Counted from the first letter of the stretch, positions 1 through 10,658 are shown. The stretch: DNA of 35,984 nt from Apostichopus californicus (GCA_020650975.1 JAIPMN010000594.1:1-35984), one strand, 5' to 3'. Notes: a model not told the origin generated them from the letters alone. Translations and numbers: made by a program.

Positions 1-1244
1 TTGATACCTCTCGTTGTCCACTAGAAAAGAAAACTGCGAGCAGAATCGCGCCTAATCGTTCGGGGAAATTAGCTACTTCATAACTTGAGGGCGTAAATCC
101 CAAACATATATTTTGTACGGTCAGCTGACTTGAGTAAACATACAACAGTGTCATTATCGTAGACCAAGACTAGTGATCATTTTTCGCACAATACATACTC
201 AGTGCAATTGCACAACATTTCAAATGCCACTTCCCAGCGATTCGTGAAAACATGACAGTCACAGTGAGAATTTTCCGTTTCATTTTCGCTACATAGACAT
301 GGCCTAGGCCATACTTAAATCAGACAGGCTAAGTTAGAAGAAAGTTTCGCTAACAAAATGATTTCCATTACAGTTCGGTAACTTAATTGAAAGTTTAAGA
401 TTCAAGTTTGTGGGCTAGGCTACAGCAGCCTAACTTTTTAGGCATATTTTTTATGGCACAAACAAGGGCGTCATGATTGATTAACCTCGTGATTCATGTA
501 CACATAACTTCGGCTTGGTCTAACCACATGTACATCTAAGTTTGGAATATGTAAACTCGCCAATTTATTAAGTTACAGGTGTGCCAAAAGAAATGGTTAA
601 CTCTTTAGTCTTATATAATAGAATGTTATTACAAGACACCTCACAACTGATCTCACCCAACACCACAAATTCATAGCATTAGCAAGTTAACCAGTGCAAT
701 ACTGTCTTAGCTGAATTCAAGCTATCTGACTATATACCATATGCACTTTTCTGGACAAGGGATCAAGTAAAGCAATGATTTTATTAGAGTATCACCCTTT
801 TACTATTTTGAGTTGTGAGGACTAACCAGTGTTGTTGACTCCCGTCAAAGTCTTGGACTTGGGTCCCATTTTCTTAGACTCCTTTGTTAAATATGTTATA
901 GGAAATGAAATTTTATTTTTCAATATACTCGTTATTTTTGGTGTGCATGTGTGTGTCAGTCATCAAAGCTTCAAATATGTTTTAGTAATGAGAAACCCAT
1001 AGCATTCAGCTAATTTGAGAAGAAATTTCCTGACAATAATACATGAACATGTTTGGGGAATACTGAATATTCTCTTTGCATCATTTGTACTTAGCCTACC
1101 TTGAACTGGTTTACTGTCTACATGTCTTCTGCTAGGTTACATACAGTATCATTTCTATTTTTCGGCAGCACTGACCTTTAAGATGGTACCAGCTTTGTAT
1201 CAACAGACGTATGGTCTTATCTCTCTGTAAGGTGTCCGTCTAAC
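1..1244 (+). other. Upstream region and probable 5' UTR of the SNARE-like gene
   Basis: No coding exon is visible here. The first 100 bases are relatively CpG-rich for this window, which could reflect a promoter or first-exon area, but I see no convincing TATA box or initiator. A pyrimidine-rich splice acceptor ending in CAG at 1166-1168 suggests that the start-codon exon begins at 1169 and is preceded by one or more untranslated exons. The transcription start is not determined. Confidence 0.35.
1183..1230 (+). promoter_or_regulatory. Upstream ORF (15 codons) before the main start codon
   Basis: An ATG at 1183 with A at -3 and G at +4 opens a 15-codon frame that ends in TAA at 1228-1230. That is 14 bases before the main ATG at 1245. 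Both ATGs have good context, so the uORF could lower or condition translation of the main frame by reinitiation or leaky scanning. It lies downstream of the proposed splice acceptor at 1168, so it should be in the mRNA if that acceptor is used. Functional use is inference. Confidence 0.35.
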
Positions 1245-1866
1245 ATGGGTAATTGTTGTTCGTGTTTGAATCCCAGTGATGGATCAGACAAGTGCAGTGA
1301 GGGAAGCCCTGTAGCAAACAGTCCTATCCATAGCCAGAGAGGCTACGGCACCATAACAACAGGAACATCAGAAACATGGGTCCCTCAGAAAGAAACTGAG
1401 AGATTAGTAAAAAGTGGCTCTGTGAGACCAAGGCAATTAGGCAAGCCATTACCACAAAGTCAGGCAGATATTCCAAAGTCAAACCTTCAGACGACTGTAG
1501 AAGTAGTTGTGGAGAAGACACCAGAGACAAACACAAAGAAAGATGAAGAAACTTCTGGTGATGGTAATCGAACAATAGAGGAGAAGAGTCATGTGACATT
1601 TGCCCCTCTACCCCACTCCTCTAACCTCTCGGATGATACCCGTAGTTATGAGACAATATCTGAAAGTGAAAACTCTGCGTTAGTGTCAAATGAAATCAAC
1701 CAAAAACAAGAGAGGGATGCCAAGAAGAAAAAGAAGAAGAAACACAGTTTCGGTGTGAAATCAAAAGTCACAAAAACTGCTGGAAAAGTGAAGAAAGCTC
1801 TGGTCAAGCATGGAGAAGAACACCATCATCAAAAATACCAGGAGAAGCCTTCCATAGAAAATATAG
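1245..1866 (+). CDS. Coding exon 1 of a putative lipid-anchored R-SNARE-like protein (residues 1-207)
   Basis: The ATG at 1245 has A at -3 and G at +4. The frame begins MGNCCSCL: Gly2 followed by Cys4, Cys5 and Cys7 is the classic pattern for N-myristoylation plus S-palmitoylation, so the protein probably sits on the cytosolic face of a membrane. The middle is rich in Ser, Thr, Glu and Lys and is probably disordered. Around residues 160-190 there is a run of seven lysines followed by a basic stretch that could bind acidic lipids. The exon ends at a strong donor (ATAG|GTAAGA) in phase 1; the frame would otherwise run only six codons into the intron. I do not recognise a named orthologue for this N-terminal part. 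The link to the SNARE-like C-terminus comes from phase-consistent joining of four exons into a 299-residue frame. Confidence 0.8.
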
Positions 1867-3530
1867 GTAAGAGGATCAGAGTATAATATAGAGTTTAAGA
1901 TATGTAACCCCAAGCATCATGACATCATAGTGACAAGCATATAAAGTGATGTCACCTGTTTCAACCCTGTCCAGTCTTATCTACCCTCACTTTAACCATA
2001 TTAATGTACTTTAGTACCAGCACATAGCCTACCATACATTATAGCTACAGTATGCTACTTTATATTAACTGCTTTTCTTTAATTTTACCATCCCATCTCT
2101 ACAAGATTTCAGCTTGTGATTTTCACTTTCACTTTATAAGAGTCTTCATTCTCTTTCATACGTGGCAACAGATTGTTAATTTGTTACCAGCGATTAATGG
2201 ATGTTAAAATCTTATAATGTCAGTGACCTATCTGTCTGCTGAAAGGACAAAAAAAGGAATCTGTACAATACTTCACACACACATTTGTCCCTCTTCTCTG
2301 CTTGCCTGCCACACCCACTGAATTGTAAAAAAAAAAAAAAATTTAAGAAAGAGAACACTTATCTGAGCAGCTTTATATTCTCACAAAACATTTCTTTACA
2401 CAGATCTTTATAGTGCAAATTCACACAAGTTTATTCCACTGGAGAATGTTTTTATTCAGTCTAGGTAATCAATTCTGACTAATATATGTTTACTTCCTGT
2501 TATTGATAAATTTGACTGTTTATATTTGTGAGTGTGTGTGTGTTTCACAATGTGGTCATCAAATTTCACTGACAGCAGCTTTGAACAGAGTGAGCATGTC
2601 ATATCACAGTACACTTTATATGTAATATTCTACATTGTTTCCTGTTTGTTGCAAAGATAGACTTGCTTATAGATCTAAGTATTATATTTCTGTGACATTT
2701 AATACGAGATAATTTATTTAAACTCGAAAAGGTTTTATGTTACAGCTGTATGCAAAGAAAGATACTTGAATTGTATAGCTTTAGTTATTGCAACTACATG
2801 CAGGTTGCTTGTTAAGATATTAAATGTACAGTGTGTAGTGCATTTGATCAGGCACCTGTCCAGAGATTTCATATGGGTGGGGGAGGGAGGGGGAGTGGAG
2901 GAGGGAGGAGATTGGCTGGTGATATGTTGGGACATTTAATGGAGACAAATGAAGCTTGTACTACAGAGTTATGTAATTATAAAGTTTCTTGACGATAAAT
3001 GGAGAGGGGAGGGGGTGGGTTGGAATGGGAGGCACAAATTTGATTAAGGTATATTCCTTAGGCTTAGTTCTGACTTTTCTGTTTGATACAGAAGTAAAAC
3101 ATAATACAATTAGGTGACCTCTCAACTTACCCCTGTAGAAGTTATCTGATGTCTGTCAGTACAACTTTAGTTGTGATGTCTGTATTGTATGCCTAATCTA
3201 CAACAGTGAAATCTAAAGTCTGTTATTATGTTGTGATCAACTGGTCAGATTGTTTGTTCTTAATGCCTGATCATGCTTAATATGCTTTACATTGCAGTCA
3301 AGTCACACATTTCGGTGACACTGCTGTAATAAGCACCAGACCCTCCAGATTCCCTCCAGGAATGACATACCTGGTAAACCTACCACCTTTCAAATGTCTC
3401 TAACATTTGAGTTCCTTTGACAAATAAATAACCTTTGCCTTTGGGATGATAGTCAATGAACACATGTACTGTACAGTACCATGTTCAATTCACTGTATGT
3501 ACAGTAACTAAGGGGTGAAGCTATAGTAAG

Positions 3531-3595
3531 GGGACTTTATGATTGGAAGGCACCGGCGTTAACCACTCAGCTAACACTCCTGAGCTAACACTCCT
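3531..3595 (-). repeat. Truncated tRNA-derived SINE head
   Basis: On the minus strand this contains the A-box-like stretch TTAGCTGAGTGGTTAACGCC followed by GGTGCCTTCCAATCATAAAG, matching the head of the fuller SINE copies at 9945, 17347 and 18911. The B box and the tail are missing. The first 15 bases of the head (AGGAGTGTTAGCTCA) are present twice in a row, a small tandem duplication. Confidence 0.65.
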
Positions 3596-6500
3596 TTAAT
3601 ACTGTAAATAACTGTAGTACATAATTAATACTGTAGTGACCCTGTAAACATTTGACATTGATCAATGGAAACTGTGTATAAAGTACATACATGTACAGTT
3701 AATAAACACACATACCATCTGCTCACTTCCCAAAATGCAACACAAAACTAAAAGTGGAAAACATGAGACTTTTATGGTGTTTGTCAGAATAGTACTTATG
3801 ATGTACATCCCTGCTTCAACAAACATACTTGTTATTATACATTGTAACTTTATCAAGGACAATTAAATTTATGAAAAAAACACTTAAAACCTTCAAGATA
3901 TTTACTATAGCTATAATCATAAAGCTGAGTATCATTACTAGTTCTGATAATTTATATTATTCTAGGACTGCTGTACCACATACTAAAATTCTGCTTCAAA
4001 TCCTCCTTTATGATGAGAAAACAGTCAATATTTGCCTTATTATATTACAAAATTTACATCACCAAGACCAGACTGCAATTTGACCTTCTGAGTTCATGTA
4101 AACTCATAATGAAAAGTGCTTAAATTACAGATGGGTCAAGCATTATCTTAGCATATCTATTCTTAATACTTACAGTGAAGCCTAAGGCTTGAAATTGATA
4201 AACAGCTACTGAACTCACATGCTGTGAAGGACTTTCTCAATGATATGGAACATCTACGAAAGGCCAATTTCCTTTGAAGTCTAATGTAAACGTTTTCTTT
4301 TTGTCAGAAAAAAAAGTTTAGTCGATAATAAACCATTTTGCATCCCTGCTTTTATTTCATCATTTTTGTTTTCCTTTGATATTTTTGTTGTCTTTGGTAT
4401 TTTTTTTTGTTCCCTCCGATATATTGACATTCTAGTAATGATTTGGAGGCCTTTAATAGCACCATCGTTAATTAATATTTCAGAGAGCGCTGAACACTCA
4501 CAAGGTCAACCCGTATTCTAGGATTTCATAGTTCAGTAGCTCACTTCATTGCAGCATGAAGAATCCATCAGTAAAAACAAAGGTGCTGAAAAAATCAAAT
4601 GAAGCAGTAATTACTTGAATTGGAGGTGAAAACCTTCAGGATAGAATGGTTGATTATGCGTAGAATTTTGAAGAGTGAGAAGAGAAAAAAAACAAAGAGT
4701 AAAGCTGTAATTAGGCTGGATTCAGTTTAGTGGGAGGCCTTAAAGTTAGGGCTTGGCTTCTGAGGGAAACACAACTTATAGCCATGCAAGAATATTAATT
4801 AGTTTTCAAATCATAATGAGGTTTCCTATTCACATCTATGTGTAGGTGTCGATGAAAATCATTTAGTTGCTGCTCATATTACTATACATGGTGTTTGCTA
4901 TACATTATAAAAGTGACTGTTGCATAAACTTTGCTGTTGTTATAGCAATTTTGTTCCATAGTTTTATGGCAAATTGTTGGTCATTATTTAAATTTGAAGT
5001 TATTACAGCTGACAGTATCACTGCATTTTGATCATCATGGATATCTTCGTAAAATATTAGGAAATTACCAGAAAGCAAACTATTTGTAAATTTCTTTTTC
5101 GCAAGGGATCTATGGTGCCATACTCACTTTTCATTTGTAGATTAATCCTGAGGAAGTCTTACTCGCATACAATGGTACACTAGTCTCTCATGTGTAGTAA
5201 CTTACAAATGGTTACAAAAAGGAAAGGAAAGCTAAGAGTGATTTCCTGAATTTATTTTGTTATTCCCAGGTGCTCCTTTCTTTTGTGAAAGTTGGACAAT
5301 TTTTCTCATAAACCAAATTTGTTGTTCACTTAATAAGCTGGATATCTGTATGCCTACACATTGGACATATTGATCAAGAAATCTTCTAATTGCTTTGCAT
5401 TGAGACAAGCTACTTACATCTGGACACTTTGACTTGATTGCATCCCGTATAAAGTCTTAGCTCATCTCACAGGACAAACGTTTGTTCAGTTTTAGCTCAT
5501 GACTTGTGCTGTCTGTTGTCTAGTTTTACTAACGATGATTAGTCATTACCATAACCATACTGAATCATGGTTTACTCTCTTGTAGAGAACTCATCCTCTC
5601 TGAGACAAATGCCATAAATTTTATGATAATATTCCACTGTTGCTATGACAGCTTGGCTGCTGAAATTAATAATCTAATCCAAAATATTTCCTGTGCATAA
5701 TGTGGATATGCTAGAGTGACCTTGTTTTGACACTGCCCACAAACAGTAGAATAACCAAGGACTGTACACTGTTGTACAGCATGGCTTTATTGGAAACGTG
5801 GAAAATATAGATTTGATATACTGTTGAGACAAATCTTTAGCAGTTAATTTGGATTTTAATTTCTTCTGTTCCCCACGGATGGTCTTCTGCATAATTTTAT
5901 CATCGTGCTTTATTCGTGAGTACAACCCTCGGATCAACGCAGACAAAAGTACTGTAATTATAAGCCTAACCTAGTTTGCATGGGATACAGAGATTATTAT
6001 TGGATAGATTTATACAATTTAGCATGTGAGATTTATTGTAAAAGGAAATGCAAATTGCATCATCTGTTTTGGATTTACAGTTTATCATTATTTGGAGGAT
6101 TGTGATAATTGGCAGGGTGTTATTTTGTGATTCTCTGAAATTGTTGTGATGGTCTCTGGGAACCCTGCAAGCATTGCTTCTTAAAGAGCTTTATTTATGG
6201 TTTAATGTGCTCCCTGATGACTAAATGCTACATTGACTGAAATATTAAACTTGAACAGACATTATGGATAGTGCGTGCAGTGAAGATGGACAATTATCAG
6301 GTATTGTACAGTCAAAACTAGGCCTCTTTCACTATTGGTTAGGAATGAATGTATCTAGTATGGCATAACAAAATGGACAAATTTGTTAAACAAGTGCAAA
6401 GATGCAGTTTTTGTATGCAGGAAACATTCAGGGAAAAAATTTCAGAGTCCTCAGAGCCGTTCCACAAAATTTGAAGACTACATTATTCGCTAAGATTATG

Positions 6501-6719
6501 TACACAGGTACTTGGTTCATGCAAGGCTCTTTCCCTTTGCTGCATGAGTATAATTTAAGCCTATTTGTTACTATGACAACTGCATAGTTTAGTGTTTTAT
6601 TACGTTTTTTATTATATTCATCGAAAAATGAAATTGTTGCTCATAAACCACATGACAATTAAAACAGCTCACTGATAGAATACTACAGTATGTAAGAGGT
6701 AGAAGTTATGACCATCCTG

Positions 6720-6763
6720 TTATTGTCATTGTTAATGTTATTGTCATTGTTATTGTCATTGTT
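6720..6763 (+). repeat. TTATTGTCATTG simple tandem repeat
   Basis: About three and a half imperfect copies of a 12-base TTATTGTCATTG unit, one of them varied to TTAATG. It lies inside intron 1 with no sign of function. Confidence 0.7.
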
Positions 6764-7271
6764 GGGATGTACATGTAAAGGTTTTTAGTGAACAGTCTAA
6801 CCTTGAAAGGAAGGTTGACTTATTTGCATTTTTTCCATAAAAAGGGAAGCAAGTACAATTGCATAGTGAATGGAGTACTGTAGGTTAGGAAATTATCAAG
6901 TACAGTATCATGTATGCAGCCTATCCTAACAGATGTAGGCCTACTCTATATCAAGAAATGCTTGAAAGAATTAGCTTCATAACAGATTTGTTTACATTAC
7001 ATACCTGTAATCACCTTAAAATAAGTACTGTAACTTGCTGTGGGTTTAAATGTTCCAGTTTTAGTTCCACCCCATTCTTTTGACCAGAGGGTTCTTATGT
7101 GATAAGGCATATGTGTATTTGTATAGCCTATCTAGTACTGTAGGAATGGTCTCTTCCAGTTGAACAACATTTAAGGTTGATTATATTTGGAAATAGTTTT
7201 AAACATAATCCCCTGTGACATTTATACTTATGTAACCAAACTAGCAAGAAAATATTAATTTAATCTTGATG

Positions 7272-7920
7272 GATAGCCAGATAAACTTAGTTGGTGGCTG
7301 GAGAAGCTTGGTTCACAGAGCTATCATGGTTCATAATAGATTGGTTGATAGTTAGAGGAGCTTAGTTGATAGCTAGAGAAGCTTCTAAGATGATAGCTTG
7401 TAAAGCTCGGTTGATAGCTAGAGAAGCTTAGGTGATAGCTAAAGAAGCTTAGGTAGTAGCTAGAGAAGCTAACTTAATAACTTGGTTCATACTAGCTAGA
7501 TAAGTTAAGTTAATAGCAAGAGAAGCTTGGTTAATATCTAGAGAAGTTAAGTTAATAGCGAGAGAAGCTTTGTTGATAGCTAGAGAAGCTTAGGTGATAG
7601 CTAGAGAAGCTTGGTTGATAGCTAGAGAAGCTTCTAAGATGAAAGCTTGTGGTTGATAGCTAGAGAAGCTTAGGTGATAGCTACAGAAGCTTAGGTGATA
7701 GCTAAAGAAGCTTACAGTAGGTAATAGCTAGAGAAGCTAACTTAATAACTTGGTTAATACTAGCTAGAGAAGTTTAGATAATAGCAAAAGAAGCTTTGTT
7801 GATAGTTAGAGAAGCTTGGTTGATAGCTAGAGAAGCTTGGTTAATAGCTAGAGTTTTGTTGATAGCTAGAGAAGCTAACTTGATAGCTAGAGAAGCCATT
7901 GTGATAACTTAAGAAGTTAG
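7272..7920 (+). repeat. Intronic minisatellite, about 20-21 bp unit
   Basis: About 30 imperfect copies of a unit close to GATAGCTAGAGAAGCTTGGTT fill this stretch. Most copies contain AAGCTT and AGCTAG, both self-complementary, so single strands could fold between copies. Variants (ATACTAGCTAGA, TTAATAGC) and a higher-order repetition (the run at 7370-7510 resembles 7610-7770) point to growth by segmental duplication within the array. It lies in intron 1. Confidence 0.85.
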
Positions 7921-9089
7921 AATGCAAAAACAGCCAGTTTCTTTGAAGCAGTTGACCTATACTTGCAGTGTTGAACAATTCTTACAGAAGTAACCACTGT
8001 GATTGGTTGGTATATATTACTTCAGCTAATTGCAAAATGGACGCTGTAGATATATAGCTGTACAATTACATAGCCCACATAATGTATGTAACACATTTTG
8101 TACAAGGAGGTATAGTATGATTATTTAAAGTAAAATGATACATTGTTTTAGAAAACCTACAGACTGCATGTGGCATTAAATGTCAATACTAAGCTAATAC
8201 TAATACTGGCTGTCACATCCTTGATATCAAAGTTTTGCTGGTAGTATACTATAGATATCTTCCCATATGGTCTTCTTAAAGTGTAGTCCTGTGCATCTTC
8301 AAGTACAAGAACTTTCCATTGTGCAGCTTTCATGATAATTTAACAGATGGATGAGAAATACGTCAATGGCAAGTATACCAGTACTATATTTCAAATTTTG
8401 TTTTCTTCCAAAATATGCTGGTTGTGTAGAGTTAGGTTGCAAGGTTTTGTATTTAAGCAAAAGCACTCAAATTGAGGCAGTTTCTTTCCAACTGTTGAAC
8501 TAACTGGAATTTTTGAGGCTCTTGGCTAGGCAGCAAGTTTTCATGCATTAAAAGTTAAAAACAAAAAAAAAGAAGATAAAAATCCGTCATAAAACATGGT
8601 AATGTTTGAACATACTAAAAGATTATGTGATAGGACTGAAGAAGTACTGTAATAATGTTGTTATATGAAACCTGTATTACCATGACAACCATTTGTCATG
8701 GTGATGATTGGCATTGGGTACCTGATCTTTTCCTTAATAATTAATGTTTGCTGTCCAAACCTGTAAAAGTCTTCTTGTTATTTGATGTCTCACCCTGGCT
8801 TTTGGTTCAACTGTAATATCAATGACGATTTGGTTGCTATGGCCTTTTTTGGAGTTTTTCCGTTTCCTATTTGCCAAATTTGAATGTGCTTTGAATTTCA
8901 CAGAGCAAGATGAATCAGATACAAGAATTTGTGGTTAGCCTCATAATTACCTTAACGTTTATAGGGAATATGATTGGCCTTATGATTCTTGTGTCCCTTA
9001 ATAGTGTATAAGGCCTTTATAGTATCTCAAAGATATTAAACCATTCATTATGGTGTTGTTTCTTTGTTCGTCCATGTTGTGCCCTTCAG

Positions 9090-9113
9090 GAAGAGCCTGT
9101 TAGCAGTGATGAT
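9090..9113 (+). other. Microexon-like segment with strong splice signals (possible poison exon)
   Basis: A pyrimidine-rich acceptor (GTGCCCTTCAG) at 9079-9089 and a perfect donor (GAT|GTAAGT) at 9113 bound 24 bases, only 68 bases before coding exon 2. In phase 0 it would encode EEPVSSDD. In the phase set by exon 1 (phase 1) it reads into a TAG after four codons. Coding exon 2 is open only in phase 1, so inclusion truncates the protein before the SNARE-like part. It may be a regulated poison microexon, belong to another isoform, or be chance. Confidence 0.35.
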
Positions 9114-9181
9114 GTAAGTCATGTTAAGTATTTTATCCCAAGTATTCTTAAATATTTCACCATCTTTATTGTTGTTTACAG

Positions 9182-9256
9182 CTTCTTCGGGCAACTTTGA
9201 GAGGGGCAAACTTCAAAGGGTTTCATCCTCCAGAATGAAATCAAAATATGCAAGAG
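9182..9256 (+). CDS. Coding exon 2 of the R-SNARE-like protein (residues 208-232)
   Basis: A 75-base exon between a good acceptor (TTGTTTACAG) and donor (AGAG|GTGAGA). It enters and leaves in phase 1, matching exon 1 upstream and exon 3 downstream; the other two frames hit stops. It encodes a basic Ser-rich linker containing LQRVSSSR, whose RVSSS is a possible basophilic-kinase (PKA-like) site by motif alone. It connects the disordered N-terminal region to the coiled coil. Confidence 0.7.
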
Positions 9257-9553
9257 GTGAGATTCAGTGTTTGTATGCATTTCAATTCAATTTCTTTATT
9301 CCAGTATAAATTATAAAATCTATAAATAGGACACATAAAAAAATGATACATAAAAGACGTAAAAATGTACAAATATGAAAGCATGAACAAAAAAAAAAAA
9401 AATGTCGTGTCCTGTCAAAGATGACTTTTATATTAAGCAGCACAATGACTATCCGAGTATACCTTAAATTATGTCTTTTGTCAGACTATCTATGACAGTG
9501 TCAAATTTTACCCCCTTTTTTGTAATGATGTATTTTATTTATTAATTTGGCAG

Positions 9554-9636
9554 AGAGGATGGAGAAGATTGAAAAAGAAAGAGAGGAGAAGGAGAAACTG
9601 AAGCAACAGACACAAGGAATTAGGGATCCGAGAAAG
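9554..9636 (+). CDS. Coding exon 3 of the R-SNARE-like protein (coiled coil, residues 233-260)
   Basis: An 83-base exon from acceptor TTTGGCAG to donor AAAG|GTACAC, entering in phase 1 and leaving in phase 0. It encodes a highly charged, Glu/Lys-rich helix (ERMEKIEKEREEKEKLKQQ) followed by GIRDPRK. The charged part fits a coiled coil. The end would be the N-terminal half of the SNARE motif, but a DP pair interrupts it where layer -2 would fall. Lengths and phases agree with the neighbouring exons. Confidence 0.75.
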
Positions 9637-9864
9637 GTACACCCATAAATTCCTGTATACCCCCTCCCCCACTCCCCCACTCCCCACACACACCCAAGCT
9701 CCACTGCATCCTAACTTCCTCACAAAATATTTTAAGTAACTTAAACTTAAAATTGACAGTCTGTTCAAATGTACGTTCCTGAAACTTCCAACCCTCCAAG
9801 ACACTGTCACCAATTAGGAAGAGTGGTCCCATTCAAAGCCTCAGTGAGGATAAATCCCATGAAG

Positions 9865-9934
9865 AGGATAATATAAGAATAAATGTTAAGTATAACCACA
9901 AGGTAGCATTTTGATCCTTTAAGAATATTTGTTA
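9865..9934 (+). repeat. 70-bp direct repeat, left copy, flanking a SINE
   Basis: Starts GGATAATATAAGAATAAATG and ends AAGAATATTTGTTAG. It matches 10200-10269 with two mismatches over 70 bases. The two copies bracket the SINE at 9945-10195. That is much longer than a usual SINE target-site duplication. Confidence 0.85.
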
Positions 9935-9944
9935 GAGAGGGACA

Positions 9945-10195
9945 TTGTATGTATGTATGTGTGTATGTATATTAGATCCTCCTGCAAGCAGGAACTCACC
10001 AAGAAGCCTCATTGGCTTATCAAAGCCGCAAGCTGACTGAAGTCAGTCTCTTACATTCATGTTTAACGTCCATAATTATGAATTGTCAATTGTCAACAAC
10101 TCTGTAACTGGACGACATACATTAATCTGGGAGTGACTCGAACGGGGACCTTATGATTGAAGGGCACCGGCGTTAACCACTGAGCTAACACTCCT
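9945..10195 (-). repeat. tRNA-derived SINE, full-length-like copy
   Basis: Read on the minus strand it begins AGGAGTGTTAGCTCAGTGGT (A-box-like). About 45 bases later it carries CGTTCGAGTCACTCC (B-box-like), so the head resembles a tRNA with an internal pol III promoter. A conserved body follows, with AGACTGACTTCAGTCAGCTT and GGCTTTGATAAGCCAATGAG, then the inverted pair TCCTGCTTGCAGGA. It ends in an ATAC/ATACAC simple tail. Other copies lie at 3531 (truncated), 17347 and 18911, all in the same orientation. It lies in the intron between coding exons 3 and 4, antisense to the gene. The exact family name was not recognised. Confidence 0.85.
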
Positions 10196-10199
10196 AAGT

Positions 10200-10269
10200 G
10201 GATAATATAAGAATAAATGTTAAGTAAAACCACAAGGTAGCATATTGATCCTTTAAGAATATTTGTTAG
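10200..10269 (+). repeat. 70-bp direct repeat, right copy, flanking a SINE
   Basis: Partner of 9865-9934, identical except for two T-to-A differences, with the SINE between them. It lies within the last coding intron of the SNARE-like gene. Confidence 0.85.
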
Positions 10270-10538
10270 CGTGTGATATTGAGTCACCTTTCGTAAGGAT
10301 TTCTTAAGGCAAAGTTATTTTCTCAGACAAGAAAACGACCGGAGTATCAAATTATGTAATTGTTCAGCTAGAACAAGGCCTGTCATTTACGGCTATAGCT
10401 TAATGCAGAAAGGGTTAAAAATTTGATGTCGATGCTAAGTAACTTTGACATTTTGTAGCATTCTTACCAGGATCTGCTGCATCTTGTGATCTTGATGTCG
10501 TTAAATATATTCATGTTTCTGTCACAAATGTTTTACAG

Positions 10539-10658
10539 GCAGCAGCTGAACGAGGAGAGAAGCTCGGGGAATTAGAAGATGCTACAAGCGCGATGAGGAA
10601 CCAGGCAGCTGGATTTGCTCAAACTACAAAACAACTTGCATCAGCCATGAGGAAATAG
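10539..10658 (+). CDS. Last coding exon: C-terminal half of an R-SNARE motif (residues 261-299)
   Basis: The acceptor TTTTACAG leads in phase 0 into 39 codons and TAG. The translation begins AAAERGEKLGELEDATSAM and contains a later AAGF. Aligned to VAMP/tomosyn, Arg265 falls at the ionic zero layer and the heptad layers continue in register: Leu +1, Leu +2, Thr +3, Met +4, Ala +5, Phe +6, Thr +7, Leu +8. The ERGEKLGELE core is closest to the ERGQ-L-ELE style of tomosyn (STXBP5) and amisyn (STXBP6), which also lack a membrane anchor. No transmembrane helix follows; the protein ends MRK. Likely role, by inference: binding syntaxin/SNAP25-type Q-SNAREs as an inhibitor or a lipid-anchored R-SNARE. 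Confidence 0.75.
   Translation, partial: AAAERGEKLGELEDATSAMRNQAAGFAQTTKQLASAMRK

Larger units (their letters stand above)
1867..9181 (+). other. Intron 1 of the SNARE-like gene (about 7.3 kb)
   Basis: The intron runs from GTAAGA at 1867 to TTTACAG at 9175-9181. No other phase-compatible coding exon was seen. It holds a poly-A run near 2327, G-rich tracts at 2878-2910 and 3003-3020, a truncated SINE head at 3531-3595, a TTATTGTCATTG simple repeat near 6720, a large minisatellite at 7272-7920, and a microexon-like segment at 9090-9113. The rest is AT-rich with scattered stops in all frames. Confidence 0.6.

Noticed and set aside
1324..1599. Minus-strand open frame opposite exon 1
   Set aside because: It lies antisense to a well-supported exon, has no family resemblance, and is explained by the sense codon composition.
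9995..10195. Possible tRNA gene suggested by A and B boxes
   Set aside because: The head resembles a tRNA, but the same body and simple tail recur at other sites and the cloverleaf is degenerate. A tRNA-derived SINE is the better call.
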